From: CAZSVI01 sp964610205
GTDB taxonomy: Bacteria > Bacillota > Clostridia > DSM-8532
Direction: 5' to 3'
Assembly (NCBI GenBank): GCA_964610205.1
Contig: CAZSVI010000009.1
Location: 1 to 43,932 of the forward strand
DNA: 43,932 nucleotides
The translations under genes and the position numbers were made by a program. The notes beneath the pieces are model-generated. The model made no database searches, was not told where the DNA came from, and was given only the letters and a program-made list of their open reading frames with translations. Positions 17,497-26,317 of this stretch are shown here, piece after piece. Numbering within the stretch: position 1 is the first letter of the stretch; each line of letters begins with the position of its first letter.

Positions 17497-19200
17497 ATGG
17501 GAACAAAAGAAATACTGGGTTTATTGCCTGGGTTATTAGGGGGTCTTGCCATTTTCATATATGGCATGAATATGATGGGCGAAGGTCTTCAAAAGGTAGC
17601 AGGTGAGAAGCTCAGGCATATTGTCGGGCTATTGACAAGTAACCCGATTATGGGTATTTTGGTAGGTATACTGGTAACCGCCCTTATCCAGAGCAGCAGT
17701 GCAACGACAGTAATGGTAATAGGCTTCGTCAGTGCGGGGCTGATGTCTTTAAGGCAGGCCATCGGTGTAATTATGGGAGCAAATATCGGAACAACCGTTA
17801 CAGCATGGTTGGTTTCAATTAAAATTGGCGACTATGCGCTTCCCATTGCGGCAATAGGATTTATTCTGTTTTTTTTCCCAAAAGTAAAGAAAATTAAGTA
17901 TATAGGCCAAATAATATTCTCATTTGGTCTTTTGTTTGTCGGTCTTAATATAATGAGTCAGATAATGAATCCGCTGGCAAAATCACAGGTTGTGGAGAGT
18001 ATTATTATTCAGGTCAGCAACAGCAAATGGCTGGGGGTTACTATCGGAACATTAATCACTGCCCTTATCCAAAGCAGCAGCGCCGCAATAGCGATACTTC
18101 AGAAGCTGTCGGCCCAAACGGCTGCCGATGGGCAGGTATTGGTAACGCTTGGAGCCGCGCTTCCCATTTTATTCGGAAGCAATATCGGTACAACCATTAC
18201 TGCTTTACTGGCATCCATAGGGGCCAATACAAATGCAAAACGCGCCGCGATGACGCATACCATCTTTAACGTTACGGGATCACTTATTTTCATCTGGCTT
18301 ATAAAACCCTTTGAACAGCTTGTGTATATAATAATGGGCCATCCGGCTCATGCATCTGAAATGGAAACGGCAATCGCATTTTCCCATAGTGTTTTTAATT
18401 TAAGCAATACCATAATTTTTATTCCGTTTATCGGTTTATTGGCAAAGCTTGTTACATCTTTTTTTAAAGGAAGGGGAGAGCTTACCGAAAAAACCCTTGT
18501 TTACATCGGAAATAAGGTAACGTCTCCAACAGTGGCGCTGGACCTTGCCATGAATGAAATGCTTAGAATGGCTAAAATAGTACAGAGAATGGTAGGGCTT
18601 ACGAAGGAAATAATTCTGGAGCAGAAAGCATCAGTAATTCAGGAAGTTGAGAAGATGGAAGAAACTGTGGATATGTTGCAGCATGAAATTCTGAATTACC
18701 TTTCAAATATCCTGTCCCAGAGTACATTGACTGAAGGGCAGTCTGTCCGTTTAACCGGTTATATGCGTATGATACATGATCTGGAGAGAATTGGTGATCA
18801 TTGCGACAGTTCAACAATGCTTGGCGCCAGTAACATTGATAATAAAATTCAATTTTCAGATAGCGCTGTGGCCGAACTTAAGGAAGTATTTGAAAAAATA
18901 GAGAATGTTATGGAGCAAACCATATCGGCTTTTGAAAACAACGATGAAGACCAGGCAAAAATTGTTCTTTCCGAAGAAAATAAAATGGATAACATTGAAA
19001 AATCCTTAAGGGAAAGGCATCTCGAGCGACTGAACAAGGGAGAGTGCAATCCAAATACTGCCATAACATATATTGAACTGATACATACAATGGAGAGAAT
19101 GACCGATAACTGTAAAAATATAGCCGAGTCTGTTTTGGACGATATACATCACAGGCTTGTCGGACACTACGACAAGCTTGAAGAGGAATTACAGCAATAA
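17497..19200 (+). CDS. Na+/phosphate cotransporter with PhoU-like tail
   Basis: About 567 residues. The N-terminal half is a type II Na/Pi symporter, with two inverted copies of the signature QSSSA (LIQSSSATTVMVIGF near residue 58 and LIQSSSAAIAIL near 190) and matching GANIGTT/GSNIGTT motifs. The C-terminal 200 residues form a PhoU-like helical bundle (MIHDLERIGDHCDSS, IELIHTMERMTDNCKNIAE) as in the NptA/YjbB group. The start was set at 17497 after ACGGAGG; a GTG at 17473 is less likely. It is inserted between cdaR and glmM, usually adjacent, which may place phosphate or sodium uptake under the same control as c-di-AMP synthesis. Confidence 0.93.
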   Translation: MGTKEILGLLPGLLGGLAIFIYGMNMMGEGLQKVAGEKLRHIVGLLTSNPIMGILVGILVTALIQSSSATTVMVIGFVSAGLMSLRQAIGVIMGANIGTTVTAWLVSIKIGDYALPIAAIGFILFFFPKVKKIKYIGQIIFSFGLLFVGLNIMSQIMNPLAKSQVVESIIIQVSNSKWLGVTIGTLITALIQSSSAAIAILQKLSAQTAADGQVLVTLGAALPILFGSNIGTTITALLASIGANTNAKRAAMTHTIFNVTGSLIFIWLIKPFEQLVYIIMGHPAHASEMETAIAFSHSVFNLSNTIIFIPFIGLLAKLVTSFFKGRGELTEKTLVYIGNKVTSPTVALDLAMNEMLRMAKIVQRMVGLTKEIILEQKASVIQEVEKMEETVDMLQHEILNYLSNILSQSTLTEGQSVRLTGYMRMIHDLERIGDHCDSSTMLGASNIDNKIQFSDSAVAELKEVFEKIENVMEQTISAFENNDEDQAKIVLSEENKMDNIEKSLRERHLERLNKGECNPNTAITYIELIHTMERMTDNCKNIAESVLDDIHHRLVGHYDKLEEELQQ

Positions 19201-19252
19201 GCCTCTTCTATGCTTTACAATGTTACATTTTTATTGTTTCTTATTAAAAATA

Positions 19253-19282
19253 TTGATAGTACAATCCCTGATCAAGTATAAT
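19253..19282 (+). promoter_or_regulatory. Promoter for glmM
   Basis: TTGATA (19253-19258) and TATAAT (19277-19282) are 18 bases apart, about 80 bases before the glmM start. This gives glmM-glmS a promoter of their own besides any read-through from cdaA. Confidence 0.6.
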
Positions 19283-19360
19283 GAAACGTGAATTTACAAA
19301 AATTGAGAAACTTGTACGGTATTATTTTTATATCGGCAAGCTTGAAGAGGAGGTTTTCTA

Positions 19361-20710
19361 TTGGGAAGAATGTTTGGTACCGATGGAGTCAGAGGGGTGG
19401 CGAATACCGAATTAACCTGTGAAATGGCGTTTCAATTAGGAAAAACAGGCGCGTATGTTTTAGCGGAGGAAGCGAAACATACGCCGCAGATAGTAATCGG
19501 CAAGGACACAAGACGCTCAGGTGATATGCTTGAAAATGCCCTTGTTGCAGGGATATGCTCTGCGGGAGCCAGGGCTGTTTGTTTAGGGGTAATATCCACA
19601 CCGGCTGTATCCTACTTGATCCGTGAATATGGGGCAGATGCAGGTGTTGTTATTTCCGCCTCTCATAATCCGGCGGAATTTAATGGGATAAAATTTTTTG
19701 ATTCCAAAGGATACAAATTATCCGACAGTATTGAGGAGCGGATTGAAGGCATCATCCTTGGTAACTTAAAAGATCTGCCAAATCCGACCGGTGACAAGGT
19801 AGGAAACGTAATTGAAAAGTGTGAAGCGAAGGATGATTACATATCATTTCTTAAAAAATCAGTTGATCTTTCGTTCAAAGGGTTGACCATTGCAATGGAT
19901 TGCGCGAACGGAGCCGCTTTCGAAACGGCACCGCGTGTTTTCAGAGAGTTAGGGGCAGAGGTTCTTGTATTGAACGACAGTCCGGACGGCCTTAACATAA
20001 ATAAAAACTGTGGTTCAACACATATTGAGATGCTGAAAGCCTTTACCATAAATAACCAATGCGATTTGGGAATCGCTTTTGACGGAGATGCCGACAGGGT
20101 TCTGGCGGTGGATGAAAAAGGGCAGCTTGCAGATGGCGATAAAATTATGGGGATTATAGGGCTGGAGTTGAAAAGGGAAAGCCGGCTCACTAACAATACC
20201 ATAGTCGCGACAGTTATGAGTAACCTGGGCCTTGACATTATGGCAAGAGAGCAGGGCATTATATTGGAGAAAACAAAGGTAGGAGACAGATATGTCCTGG
20301 AACAAATGCTGAAATGCGGTCATATACTGGGAGGTGAACAGTCCGGGCATATAATTCTTCTTGGCTATAACACTACGGGAGACGGACAGCTTACCGCGCT
20401 GCAACTGGTTCAGATAATGATAAAAACAGGGAAAACACTTTCGGAACTGGCTTCTGTTATACGCGTATATCCCCAAGTATTAAAAAACGCTAAGGTAAAA
20501 AATGAAAAAAAATATACCTATTTGGAAGATCCCGAAATCGCGCAAAACTGCAGTGAGCTTGAAGATGCTTTTCATGGTGAAGGAAGGGTCCTGATCCGTC
20601 CGTCCGGAACAGAACCGCTTATAAGGGTTATGATAGAGGGAAAGGATCAGAGCTATATTACAAGAAAAGCTGTCGAGCTAACGGATTTGATTGAACGAAA
20701 ACTCGGATAA
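19361..20710 (+). CDS. glmM: Phosphoglucosamine mutase
   Basis: 449 residues. It converts glucosamine-6-phosphate to glucosamine-1-phosphate on the way to UDP-GlcNAc and peptidoglycan. The N-terminus MGRMFGTDGVRGVAN is diagnostic. The phosphoserine loop is ISASHNPAEFNG with Ser101, the metal loop is FDGDADR, and the phosphate-binding loop near the end is RPSGTEPLIRVM. The start is a TTG at 19361, supported by GAGGAGG just upstream and the conserved N-terminus. GlmM and CdaA are known to interact in Firmicutes, which fits their closeness here. The glmS ribozyme and glmS follow. Confidence 0.97.
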   Translation: MGRMFGTDGVRGVANTELTCEMAFQLGKTGAYVLAEEAKHTPQIVIGKDTRRSGDMLENALVAGICSAGARAVCLGVISTPAVSYLIREYGADAGVVISASHNPAEFNGIKFFDSKGYKLSDSIEERIEGIILGNLKDLPNPTGDKVGNVIEKCEAKDDYISFLKKSVDLSFKGLTIAMDCANGAAFETAPRVFRELGAEVLVLNDSPDGLNINKNCGSTHIEMLKAFTINNQCDLGIAFDGDADRVLAVDEKGQLADGDKIMGIIGLELKRESRLTNNTIVATVMSNLGLDIMAREQGIILEKTKVGDRYVLEQMLKCGHILGGEQSGHIILLGYNTTGDGQLTALQLVQIMIKTGKTLSELASVIRVYPQVLKNAKVKNEKKYTYLEDPEIAQNCSELEDAFHGEGRVLIRPSGTEPLIRVMIEGKDQSYITRKAVELTDLIERKLG

Positions 20711-20770
20711 ATAATATTTTGCAGGGTATTAAGGTCTGTTGGAAAGGAGGAAGAGGGCAGAGACAGGGAA

Positions 20771-20946
20771 AAGCGCCAGGACTTTTACGGATATGGGGAC
20801 TATACCCATATATTAAAAAGTTGACGAGGAGGAGGAGGTTATCGAAAGATTCGGCGGAAACCTCCCGGTGAGCCACCATCGTACAGCGGAACAAAAACTG
20901 CCGGTGACGGCGGGACAAATGAAGTTGAAGTGGTTATCCTGCAATT
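20771..20946 (+). ncRNA. glmS ribozyme: glmS ribozyme-riboswitch
   Basis: The leader of glmS contains the conserved glmS ribozyme blocks in order: AGCGCCAGGAC at the cleavage site (cut expected between A20772 and G20773), GACGAGGAGGAGGTTATCGA, TCGGCGGAAACCTCCCGG, GTGAGCCACC, and the 3' pairing region to about 20946. In this class glucosamine-6-phosphate acts as cofactor for self-cleavage, after which the mRNA is degraded, so glmS falls when its product is plentiful. Position between glmM and glmS and orientation agree. Confidence 0.93.
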
Positions 20947-20967
20947 CAAAACACATATATTTATTCC

Positions 20968-21027
20968 AAACCGGTATTTCTTTTAAAGGGCGCAGTCTTT
21001 TTATCACAAAAAAGATAATGCCGGTTT
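20968..21027 (+). other. Hairpin between ribozyme and glmS
   Basis: AAACCGG (20968-20974) pairs with CCGGTTT (21021-21027) around a 46-base AT-rich loop. It lies after the ribozyme and before the ribosome site and may protect or present the cleaved 5' end. No T-run follows in the usual place. Confidence 0.4.
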
Positions 21028-21071
21028 TGATAACCCTTATTTAATTACAAATTTATCAGGAGGAGATTTAA

Positions 21072-22901
21072 ATGTGTGGTATTGTAGGTTATATTGGTCA
21101 GAAACAGGCGGCCACCATTCTGGTGGAGGGACTTAAAAAACTGGAATATCGTGGTTATGATTCAGCAGGCGTTGCAATATATAACAAAAAACGAAATATT
21201 GAAGTGATTAAAACAAAAGGCCGGTTAAGCGCACTGGAAGATAAAATGAAATCATGCCAGCCGGAGGGAAATGCCGGTATTGGCCACACCCGTTGGGCTA
21301 CCCACGGGGAACCCAGTGACGTAAATTCACATCCTCATATCAGTAAAAGCGGTGAAATCGCCATCGTACACAATGGTATAATAGAGAATTATATGAAACT
21401 TAAGGATTTCCTTCAGGGTAAAGGGTATACCTTTCAATCCGAAACCGATACCGAAGTTATTGCGCATCTTGTGGAATATAATTTTAAAGGGGATCTGGTA
21501 AAAGCGGTAATGGACACGATAAATGATCTTGAAGGTTCATATGCGCTTGGTGTTTTATGTACTTCCCGCAGGGACGAATTTGTTGCGGCCCGGAAGGACA
21601 GTCCTCTGATTGTCGGGCTTGGTGAAAATGAGAATTTCATTGCTTCTGATATACCGGCAATTCTTGAATATACACGGGATATATATATTCTGGAGGATAG
21701 GGAAGTTGTCCGGATTAAAAAAGACGATGTTACTATTTTTAACTTGCTTGGCGAAAAAGTCCGGCGGGAAGTCTTTCATGTGGACTGGGATGTTTCATCC
21801 GCTGAGAAAGGCGGATTTGAACATTTTATGATGAAGGAAATGTGCGAGGAGCCAAAGGCTGTTAAAGCAACACTTTCATCCCGGCTTAGAGAAGGTCATA
21901 TTTTACTTGATTCAATTCATTTAAATCCCGAGGATGCAAAGAATTTGGCTAAAATCAATATTGTTGCCTGTGGTACCGCTTATCACGCCGGAGTTGTCGC
22001 CAGGTATGTGATAGAAAAGCTTGCCCGGATTCCGGTTGAGGTTGATTTGGCTTCCGAGTTTCGTTACAGGGAGCCCATAGTAAATGATAAGCACTTAACC
22101 ATTATTATAAGTCAGTCAGGTGAAACCCTTGATTCTTTAATGGCATTACGGGAAGCTAAAAAAAAGGGTTCCAGGGTTTTAGCGGTAGTAAACGTGGTTG
22201 GCAGCTCCATTGCCAGAGAATCGGACGATATTCTGTACACTTGGGCCGGCCCTGAAATTGCCGTTGCTTCCACAAAGGCATACAATACCCAGTTGGCTGC
22301 CCTTTACCTCATAGCCATTGATCTGGCTGTAAAAAGAGGAGCATTGACTCAGGATATGGCTGACAGATATATTGAGGAGTTGGACAGAATTCCTGAATAT
22401 ATTGAAAAAGTGCTTTTCAATAAGAAAAACATACAAAAATTTTCTTCCGGACATTATAACGCGAAAAGCATCTTTTTTCTCGGACGCGGACTGGACTATG
22501 CCCTTTCAATGGAAGGATCCCTGAAGCTTAAGGAAATTTCCTATATCCATTCCGAGGCATATGCCGGCGGGGAATTGAAGCATGGCACTATTGCGCTCAT
22601 TGAAGAGGGAACATTGGTAATTTGTTCGCTGACCCAGGAAAGCCTCTTTGATAAAATGATCAGCAACATCAAGGAGGTTAAAGCACGAGGTGCGGTTGTA
22701 ATGGCCATAACCCAGGAGAAGTATGCCATGGAAGCGGGGAAATCGGCTGATGTCGTTATTACCATTCCGAATGTAGATTCACTGCTGGCCCCCATCGTAG
22801 CCGTAACCCCAATGCAGCTTTTTGCATATTACATGTCGGTGCTGAAAGGCAACGATGTGGATAAACCCCGCAACCTCGCAAAATCTGTCACAGTAGAATA
22901 A
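21072..22901 (+). CDS. glmS: Glutamine-fructose-6-phosphate aminotransferase
   Basis: 609 residues, standard length. It makes glucosamine-6-phosphate from fructose-6-phosphate and glutamine, the first committed step to UDP-GlcNAc. The N-terminal glutaminase domain starts MCGIVGYIG, with Cys2 as nucleophile, and has GHTRWATHGEPS. Two SIS isomerase domains follow (ACGTAYHAGVVARY with SQSGETLDSL; FLGRGLDYALSMEGSLKLKEISYIHSEAY). The C-terminus DKPRNLAKSVTVE is the invariant family tail. AGGAGGAG precedes the ATG. Controlled by the ribozyme at 20771-20946. Confidence 0.98.
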   Translation: MCGIVGYIGQKQAATILVEGLKKLEYRGYDSAGVAIYNKKRNIEVIKTKGRLSALEDKMKSCQPEGNAGIGHTRWATHGEPSDVNSHPHISKSGEIAIVHNGIIENYMKLKDFLQGKGYTFQSETDTEVIAHLVEYNFKGDLVKAVMDTINDLEGSYALGVLCTSRRDEFVAARKDSPLIVGLGENENFIASDIPAILEYTRDIYILEDREVVRIKKDDVTIFNLLGEKVRREVFHVDWDVSSAEKGGFEHFMMKEMCEEPKAVKATLSSRLREGHILLDSIHLNPEDAKNLAKINIVACGTAYHAGVVARYVIEKLARIPVEVDLASEFRYREPIVNDKHLTIIISQSGETLDSLMALREAKKKGSRVLAVVNVVGSSIARESDDILYTWAGPEIAVASTKAYNTQLAALYLIAIDLAVKRGALTQDMADRYIEELDRIPEYIEKVLFNKKNIQKFSSGHYNAKSIFFLGRGLDYALSMEGSLKLKEISYIHSEAYAGGELKHGTIALIEEGTLVICSLTQESLFDKMISNIKEVKARGAVVMAITQEKYAMEAGKSADVVITIPNVDSLLAPIVAVTPMQLFAYYMSVLKGNDVDKPRNLAKSVTVE

Positions 22902-22910
22902 GGAAGCAGG

Positions 22911-23155
22911 GAACACAGGGGGACGATTCGTGTGTTGTAGAACAACACACAAGAAGAAGGAAATCAAAAGGTGAGTGTCGAATATATACCAGAAAAAAAC
23001 GTTTTCGACTATCCTTCTTCTTCATATTTGAAAATTCTACGCTTAAAACAAAATACTTTATCATTGTATGAAGAATAATTAAGTTGCACCGATAAATATA
23101 GTTTAAGCTAGCGTAAGATTCCGAATGCTACTCTAAGAACCGTCCCCCCGCGTTC
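22911..23155. repeat. REP-like element with GAACCGTCCCC-type inverted ends
   Basis: The glmS-AraC spacer is bounded by a 19-base inverted pair: GAACACAGGGGGACGATTC (22911-22929) and GAACCGTCCCCCCGCGTTC (23137-23155), 16/19 complementary. Just inside is a perfect hairpin, GTGTGTTGT (22930-22938) with ACAACACAC (22942-22950), that may also end glmS transcription. This AACCGTCCCC type of sequence is, from memory, common in clostridial REP/RAYT-type repeats. A half-site-like GCGGGGACGGCATTC recurs at 25287-25301. No transposase is present. Confidence 0.6.
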
Positions 23156-23203
23156 GCCACCATATACGTTTCAATAAATTTGACATTCACAACAATCAGT
23201 ATT

Positions 23204-24022
23204 TTAACCTTTTATTTTAGAAGGATTTATACCTGTGTATTTTTTAAAGCATTTACTGAAGTAGTATATGTCGTTAAATCCTAACTGTGAAGCCGCTTCA
23301 GAAACGGAAGCTCCTTCCTGAAGCAAGGACTTGGCTTTGTCAATCCTCATTTTAATATAATAGTCTATGGGTGATTTGCCTGTGATCTCCTTGAATATGC
23401 TCCCCAGATAAGATGGACTTATATGAATGGAAGCTGCGATATCACTCAGATATATTTTGCTGTTAAGTTTTTTTACCATTAAACTGATTGCCTGCTCTAC
23501 TTTTCTTATTTTGTCAAAGTTTATTTGGCCATCACTCTTATATTTCAACAAGAGATTGAGTATTTCAGCAAAAACCGATCGTAGCTGTATTTCCATATTG
23601 TCTTTTTTTGAAATCCAGATGGACGTTAACTCATTAAATAACGTGAGCAATCTGGAAAAGAGAAAATGGTTGTTTATTTTCTCATGTGTTTCAAATGGAA
23701 GGCTTAAAAATTTAAAGCTCCATATTCCGGAATTTTTAATGGGGTAAATATAATCAAAATCCACAGCATAGCACTTCATCAGATTGTCGGAATATGTAAA
23801 GCCTAACCTTGCATCCCCGGGTTTGAAATAAACCATGCTCCCGGAAAACGCATCAAACGTCTGCCCATTGCAGTGGAAACTTGCTTTTCCATCATATATA
23901 AGTATAATATTATGGTTTGTAACACTCTTGTTTTCTATCCTCCATAAAGGAGTGCAGATTCTTTCAACAATATGGAAGAATACAGGAAACATATTATTGA
24001 GCATTTTCATTTGATCCTGCAC
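23204..24022 (-). CDS. AraC-family regulator with cupin-type sensor
   Basis: About 272 residues. The N-terminal part (about 10-120) looks like an AraC-type cupin ligand pocket (DGKASFHCNGQTFDAFSGSMVYFKPGDARLGF). The C-terminal 100 residues are a double helix-turn-helix domain (LSDIAASIHISPSYLGSIFKEITGKSP and EAASQLGFNDIYYFSKCFKKYTGINPSKIK). The start is set at the GTG at 24022, since AAGGGGAA precedes it with good spacing; the frame extends to 24055 without a ribosome site. It is divergent from the URO-D gene at 24158 across a 135-base intergenic region, so it probably controls that gene. The ligand is unknown. Confidence 0.88.
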   Translation of the reverse strand: MQDQMKMLNNMFPVFFHIVERICTPLWRIENKSVTNHNIILIYDGKASFHCNGQTFDAFSGSMVYFKPGDARLGFTYSDNLMKCYAVDFDYIYPIKNSGIWSFKFLSLPFETHEKINNHFLFSRLLTLFNELTSIWISKKDNMEIQLRSVFAEILNLLLKYKSDGQINFDKIRKVEQAISLMVKKLNSKIYLSDIAASIHISPSYLGSIFKEITGKSPIDYYIKMRIDKAKSLLQEGASVSEAASQLGFNDIYYFSKCFKKYTGINPSKIKG

Positions 24023-24157
24023 CGCAATTCCCCTTTTAATAATAAAATAATACAAATAGAATTATATAATACATGGCCTTGAATTACAATGGATGATAAA
24101 ATGACATCGTTATAATGTAACATATAGTACAAATGTATTCGGGAGGGATATGGCGAT

Positions 24158-25270
24158 ATGGTGTATGTTGATATTGACAGGTTCTGGAAAGATGATGATG
24201 CCTCACATGGGGATAACTGTTTCGATCCGACGAGCCCTCAGATGGCAATGGGGATAAGAATGAGTGATGAGTGTGTTTTTACTGAATTGAATGAAGAGGG
24301 GAACCCCTGGCTGGAGATACCCAGGGAAAGAAGGATAGAACTAAACAAAAGGTATAATGACAAAGCTGAAAAAATAGTTGGGAGAAGGCTTTTGCAGGAA
24401 GATTTTCCCGAACCTGGCCGTTTATTTCCTCCAATTAAAAGAATTGGAGAGGTTTTTGGCGGAAAGTATAAAATAAATGAACATTCCGAATGGCTGGAGG
24501 GTTCTTGTAAATCACCAGGAGAACTTGAAAAGCTTTTAGATAGTATTGAAAAACTGGATTTAAGGGAGTTTATCCTCCCGCCTGGCTGGGAAGAAAAGAA
24601 AAAGCGTATATTTGAAGATTATGGAGATAAGCCTTCATTGCTCAGGCATGTGAGAGGGCCGGTCACTCTGGCCGCCTCAGTCTATGGAGTTGAAAATCTT
24701 ATATTTCTTATTCTGGATGAACCTGATCTGGCGAAAAGATTCAGCAATGCGATAGGTGATGTTATTGTTAAGATGGCTTTGATAATGGATGAGGAGGCAG
24801 GTTATTCTCCTTGTAATAAACCTTCAGGTTTTAGTTTTGCGGACGATGATTGCTGCCTTCTGACGCCTGAAATGTATGAATTTTTCGGTTATCCGATATT
24901 GAAAAAGGTGTTTGATAAATGGTCTCCCAACTACGGCGATAACAGGTATCAGCATTCAGATTCTGCTATGGGACACCTGCTGCCCATTCTGAGCAGATTA
25001 AATCTTACAGGATGTAATTTTGGTCCTACCGTGCTGGTGGATGAAATCAGAAAATATATGCCTAAAACAAGAATAGATGGATGCATTGCCCCTTTTACCT
25101 TTATGAGTAATGATGAGCAGGCCATCATCAATGAAGTAAAAAGAGATTGTGAAATGGCAAAAGATACGAGAGGACTCAATATATGTACAGCAGGTTCAAT
25201 CAACAATGGAAGCCTGTTAACCAGTATGCGTGCTGTAATGTATGCCATTCAAAACTATGGGAGGTTCTGA
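24158..25270 (+). CDS. URO-D superfamily protein (methyltransferase-like)
   Basis: 370 residues of the uroporphyrinogen decarboxylase superfamily, which includes corrinoid- and cobalamin-dependent methyltransferases such as MtaA. Recognisable blocks are RHVRGPVTLAAS, a FADDDCCLLTPEMYEFFGYP segment typical of the family, HSDSAMGHLLPIL and NICTAGSINNGS near the end. The MtaA zinc site begins His-x-Cys; here the equivalent is His266-Ser-Asp268, with a Cys343 further on, so metal binding may differ. It is not a heme-pathway enzyme by context. GGGAGGG at 24141-24147 supports the start. It is divergent from an AraC regulator and is followed by a corrinoid-reactivation gene on the other strand. Substrate unknown. 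Confidence 0.82.
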   Translation: MVYVDIDRFWKDDDASHGDNCFDPTSPQMAMGIRMSDECVFTELNEEGNPWLEIPRERRIELNKRYNDKAEKIVGRRLLQEDFPEPGRLFPPIKRIGEVFGGKYKINEHSEWLEGSCKSPGELEKLLDSIEKLDLREFILPPGWEEKKKRIFEDYGDKPSLLRHVRGPVTLAASVYGVENLIFLILDEPDLAKRFSNAIGDVIVKMALIMDEEAGYSPCNKPSGFSFADDDCCLLTPEMYEFFGYPILKKVFDKWSPNYGDNRYQHSDSAMGHLLPILSRLNLTGCNFGPTVLVDEIRKYMPKTRIDGCIAPFTFMSNDEQAIINEVKRDCEMAKDTRGLNICTAGSINNGSLLTSMRAVMYAIQNYGRF

Positions 25271-25340
25271 CGGCCAAAGGAAGCGCGGGGACGGCATTCT
25301 TGGCATACAAGACATAACGGCTTAGAAAGCTTCACACTGC

Positions 25341-25369
25341 CCAATAGCGGCATGACCCAACGCTATTGG
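25341..25369 (+). terminator. Hairpin after the URO-D gene
   Basis: CCAATAGCG (25341-25349) and CGCTATTGG (25361-25369) form a perfect 9-bp stem with an 11-base loop. There is only a short T-rich tail, so termination is probable, not certain. Confidence 0.5.
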
Positions 25370-25372
25370 CTG

Positions 25373-25480
25373 TTTATCAAATTTCTAAGGCCCCCACCCA
25401 CCCTACTTCTATAAGTGGAAGTTCATTGTTAACAAATCGAGGCTTGTCGTGCGTTCCGGTGGGTACGCACCTTCAATTTT
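25373..25480 (+). repeat. Hairpin-rich element sharing motifs with 12.3 and 32.2 kb
   Basis: It starts TTTATCAAA, then CTAAGGCCCCCAC, ACTTCTATAAGTGG, GAAGTTCATTGTT, and ends in a hairpin GTGCGT..ACGCAC around TCCGGTGGGT. The GCGTTCCGGTGGGTACGC core matches 12257-12276 with one difference. TTTATCAAA plus CTAAGNCCCC matches the minus-strand reading of 32300-32275. It fills the space between the two flanking genes; no coding sequence is apparent. Confidence 0.55.
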
Positions 25481-25531
25481 TTGTTTTTCAGTTACCTGAT
25501 CCAAATCAATCAAACGGATATTTCCACAGGC

Positions 25532-26212
25532 CTATAAACCATATTTCTCCCTGTAAAGAGTTTCATTATATGGGGCGCTTCTACCCGGACATCCTTCCCT
25601 TTTGCATAACTGACAATTCTCAAAACCCTTTTCAACCGGAAAAATAATACCAGAAACCGATTTTGTCGGAAGCATAAGGAAGCTTTCGGTCAGTGTGACA
25701 CCGATTTTTCCCCGTGTATCTCCCAAAAGGGCAAACAGCTTTCCCTGCTCACGCAACGGCCAATCCTCAAGGGAACCCGGGTTCATGACGGATGTTTTTC
25801 CCAGACGGAATTTGTTTTTAACATGATCCTTCAGGTAACGAACTGCCGTGGCCAGTACCGTCTGCTTTATTATATCCGCCCAGAAGTTTTCAAGAATGTC
25901 ACCGAAGGAATCCGCCCAATCTTCAAGCTCAGTACCGCATGTGGCGATATAGGGATAAATCTTGTAAATCGTATCAAGATTGATTCTCATTACCCTGCTG
26001 TGAAAGGTAACGAGGCCTGTCGAAATGGAGTCTTTCCCCTTGCTGTCGATATATGTCTCGGCATACATCCCTTTGGGTTTTCCAAGGTGCAGGGCTTCTT
26101 CCACAAGCTCATGCAGCCTGGCCGCGTCTTCTTCATTGAGGATGCGCAGCTTTTTAATCATAGCTTCGGTGTTCATTTCAAAAGGAATGTCTTTCAGAAT
26201 CACGGTTTCCAT
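25532..26212 (-). CDS. MetH activation-domain (B12 reactivation) protein
   Basis: 226 residues resembling the stand-alone form of the methionine synthase activation domain, which helps reductive reactivation of the cobalamin cofactor. The signature lies near the C-terminus: NPGSLEDWPLREQGKLFALLG followed by IGVTLTESFLMLPTKSVSGIIFP. The tail carries three cysteines (C200, C203, C208 in ENCQLCKREGCPGRSAPY) that could bind a metal or iron-sulfur centre. In clostridia such proteins may serve a truncated MetH or other corrinoid proteins; none is in this window. Its neighbour, tail to tail, is a URO-D protein of a superfamily that also uses corrinoids. No cobalamin riboswitch was seen upstream. Confidence 0.82.
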   Translation of the reverse strand: METVILKDIPFEMNTEAMIKKLRILNEEDAARLHELVEEALHLGKPKGMYAETYIDSKGKDSISTGLVTFHSRVMRINLDTIYKIYPYIATCGTELEDWADSFGDILENFWADIIKQTVLATAVRYLKDHVKNKFRLGKTSVMNPGSLEDWPLREQGKLFALLGDTRGKIGVTLTESFLMLPTKSVSGIIFPVEKGFENCQLCKREGCPGRSAPYNETLYREKYGL

Positions 26213-26317
26213 ATTTTAAGTTCCTTTTCTAAAAGTATCAATATATGATTTCACTTTCCTCATTATATTATAACAACAGATGCAGTCGCGCAAGCACCTG
26301 CTGCACATCAAAGATAA

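Noticed and set aside
20658..21007. Minus-strand frames over the glmM-glmS spacer
   Set aside because: They overlie the glmS ribozyme, which fully explains this sequence.
25366..25647. 93-residue plus-strand frame
   Set aside because: It spans the repeat element and runs antisense into the MetH activation-domain gene.
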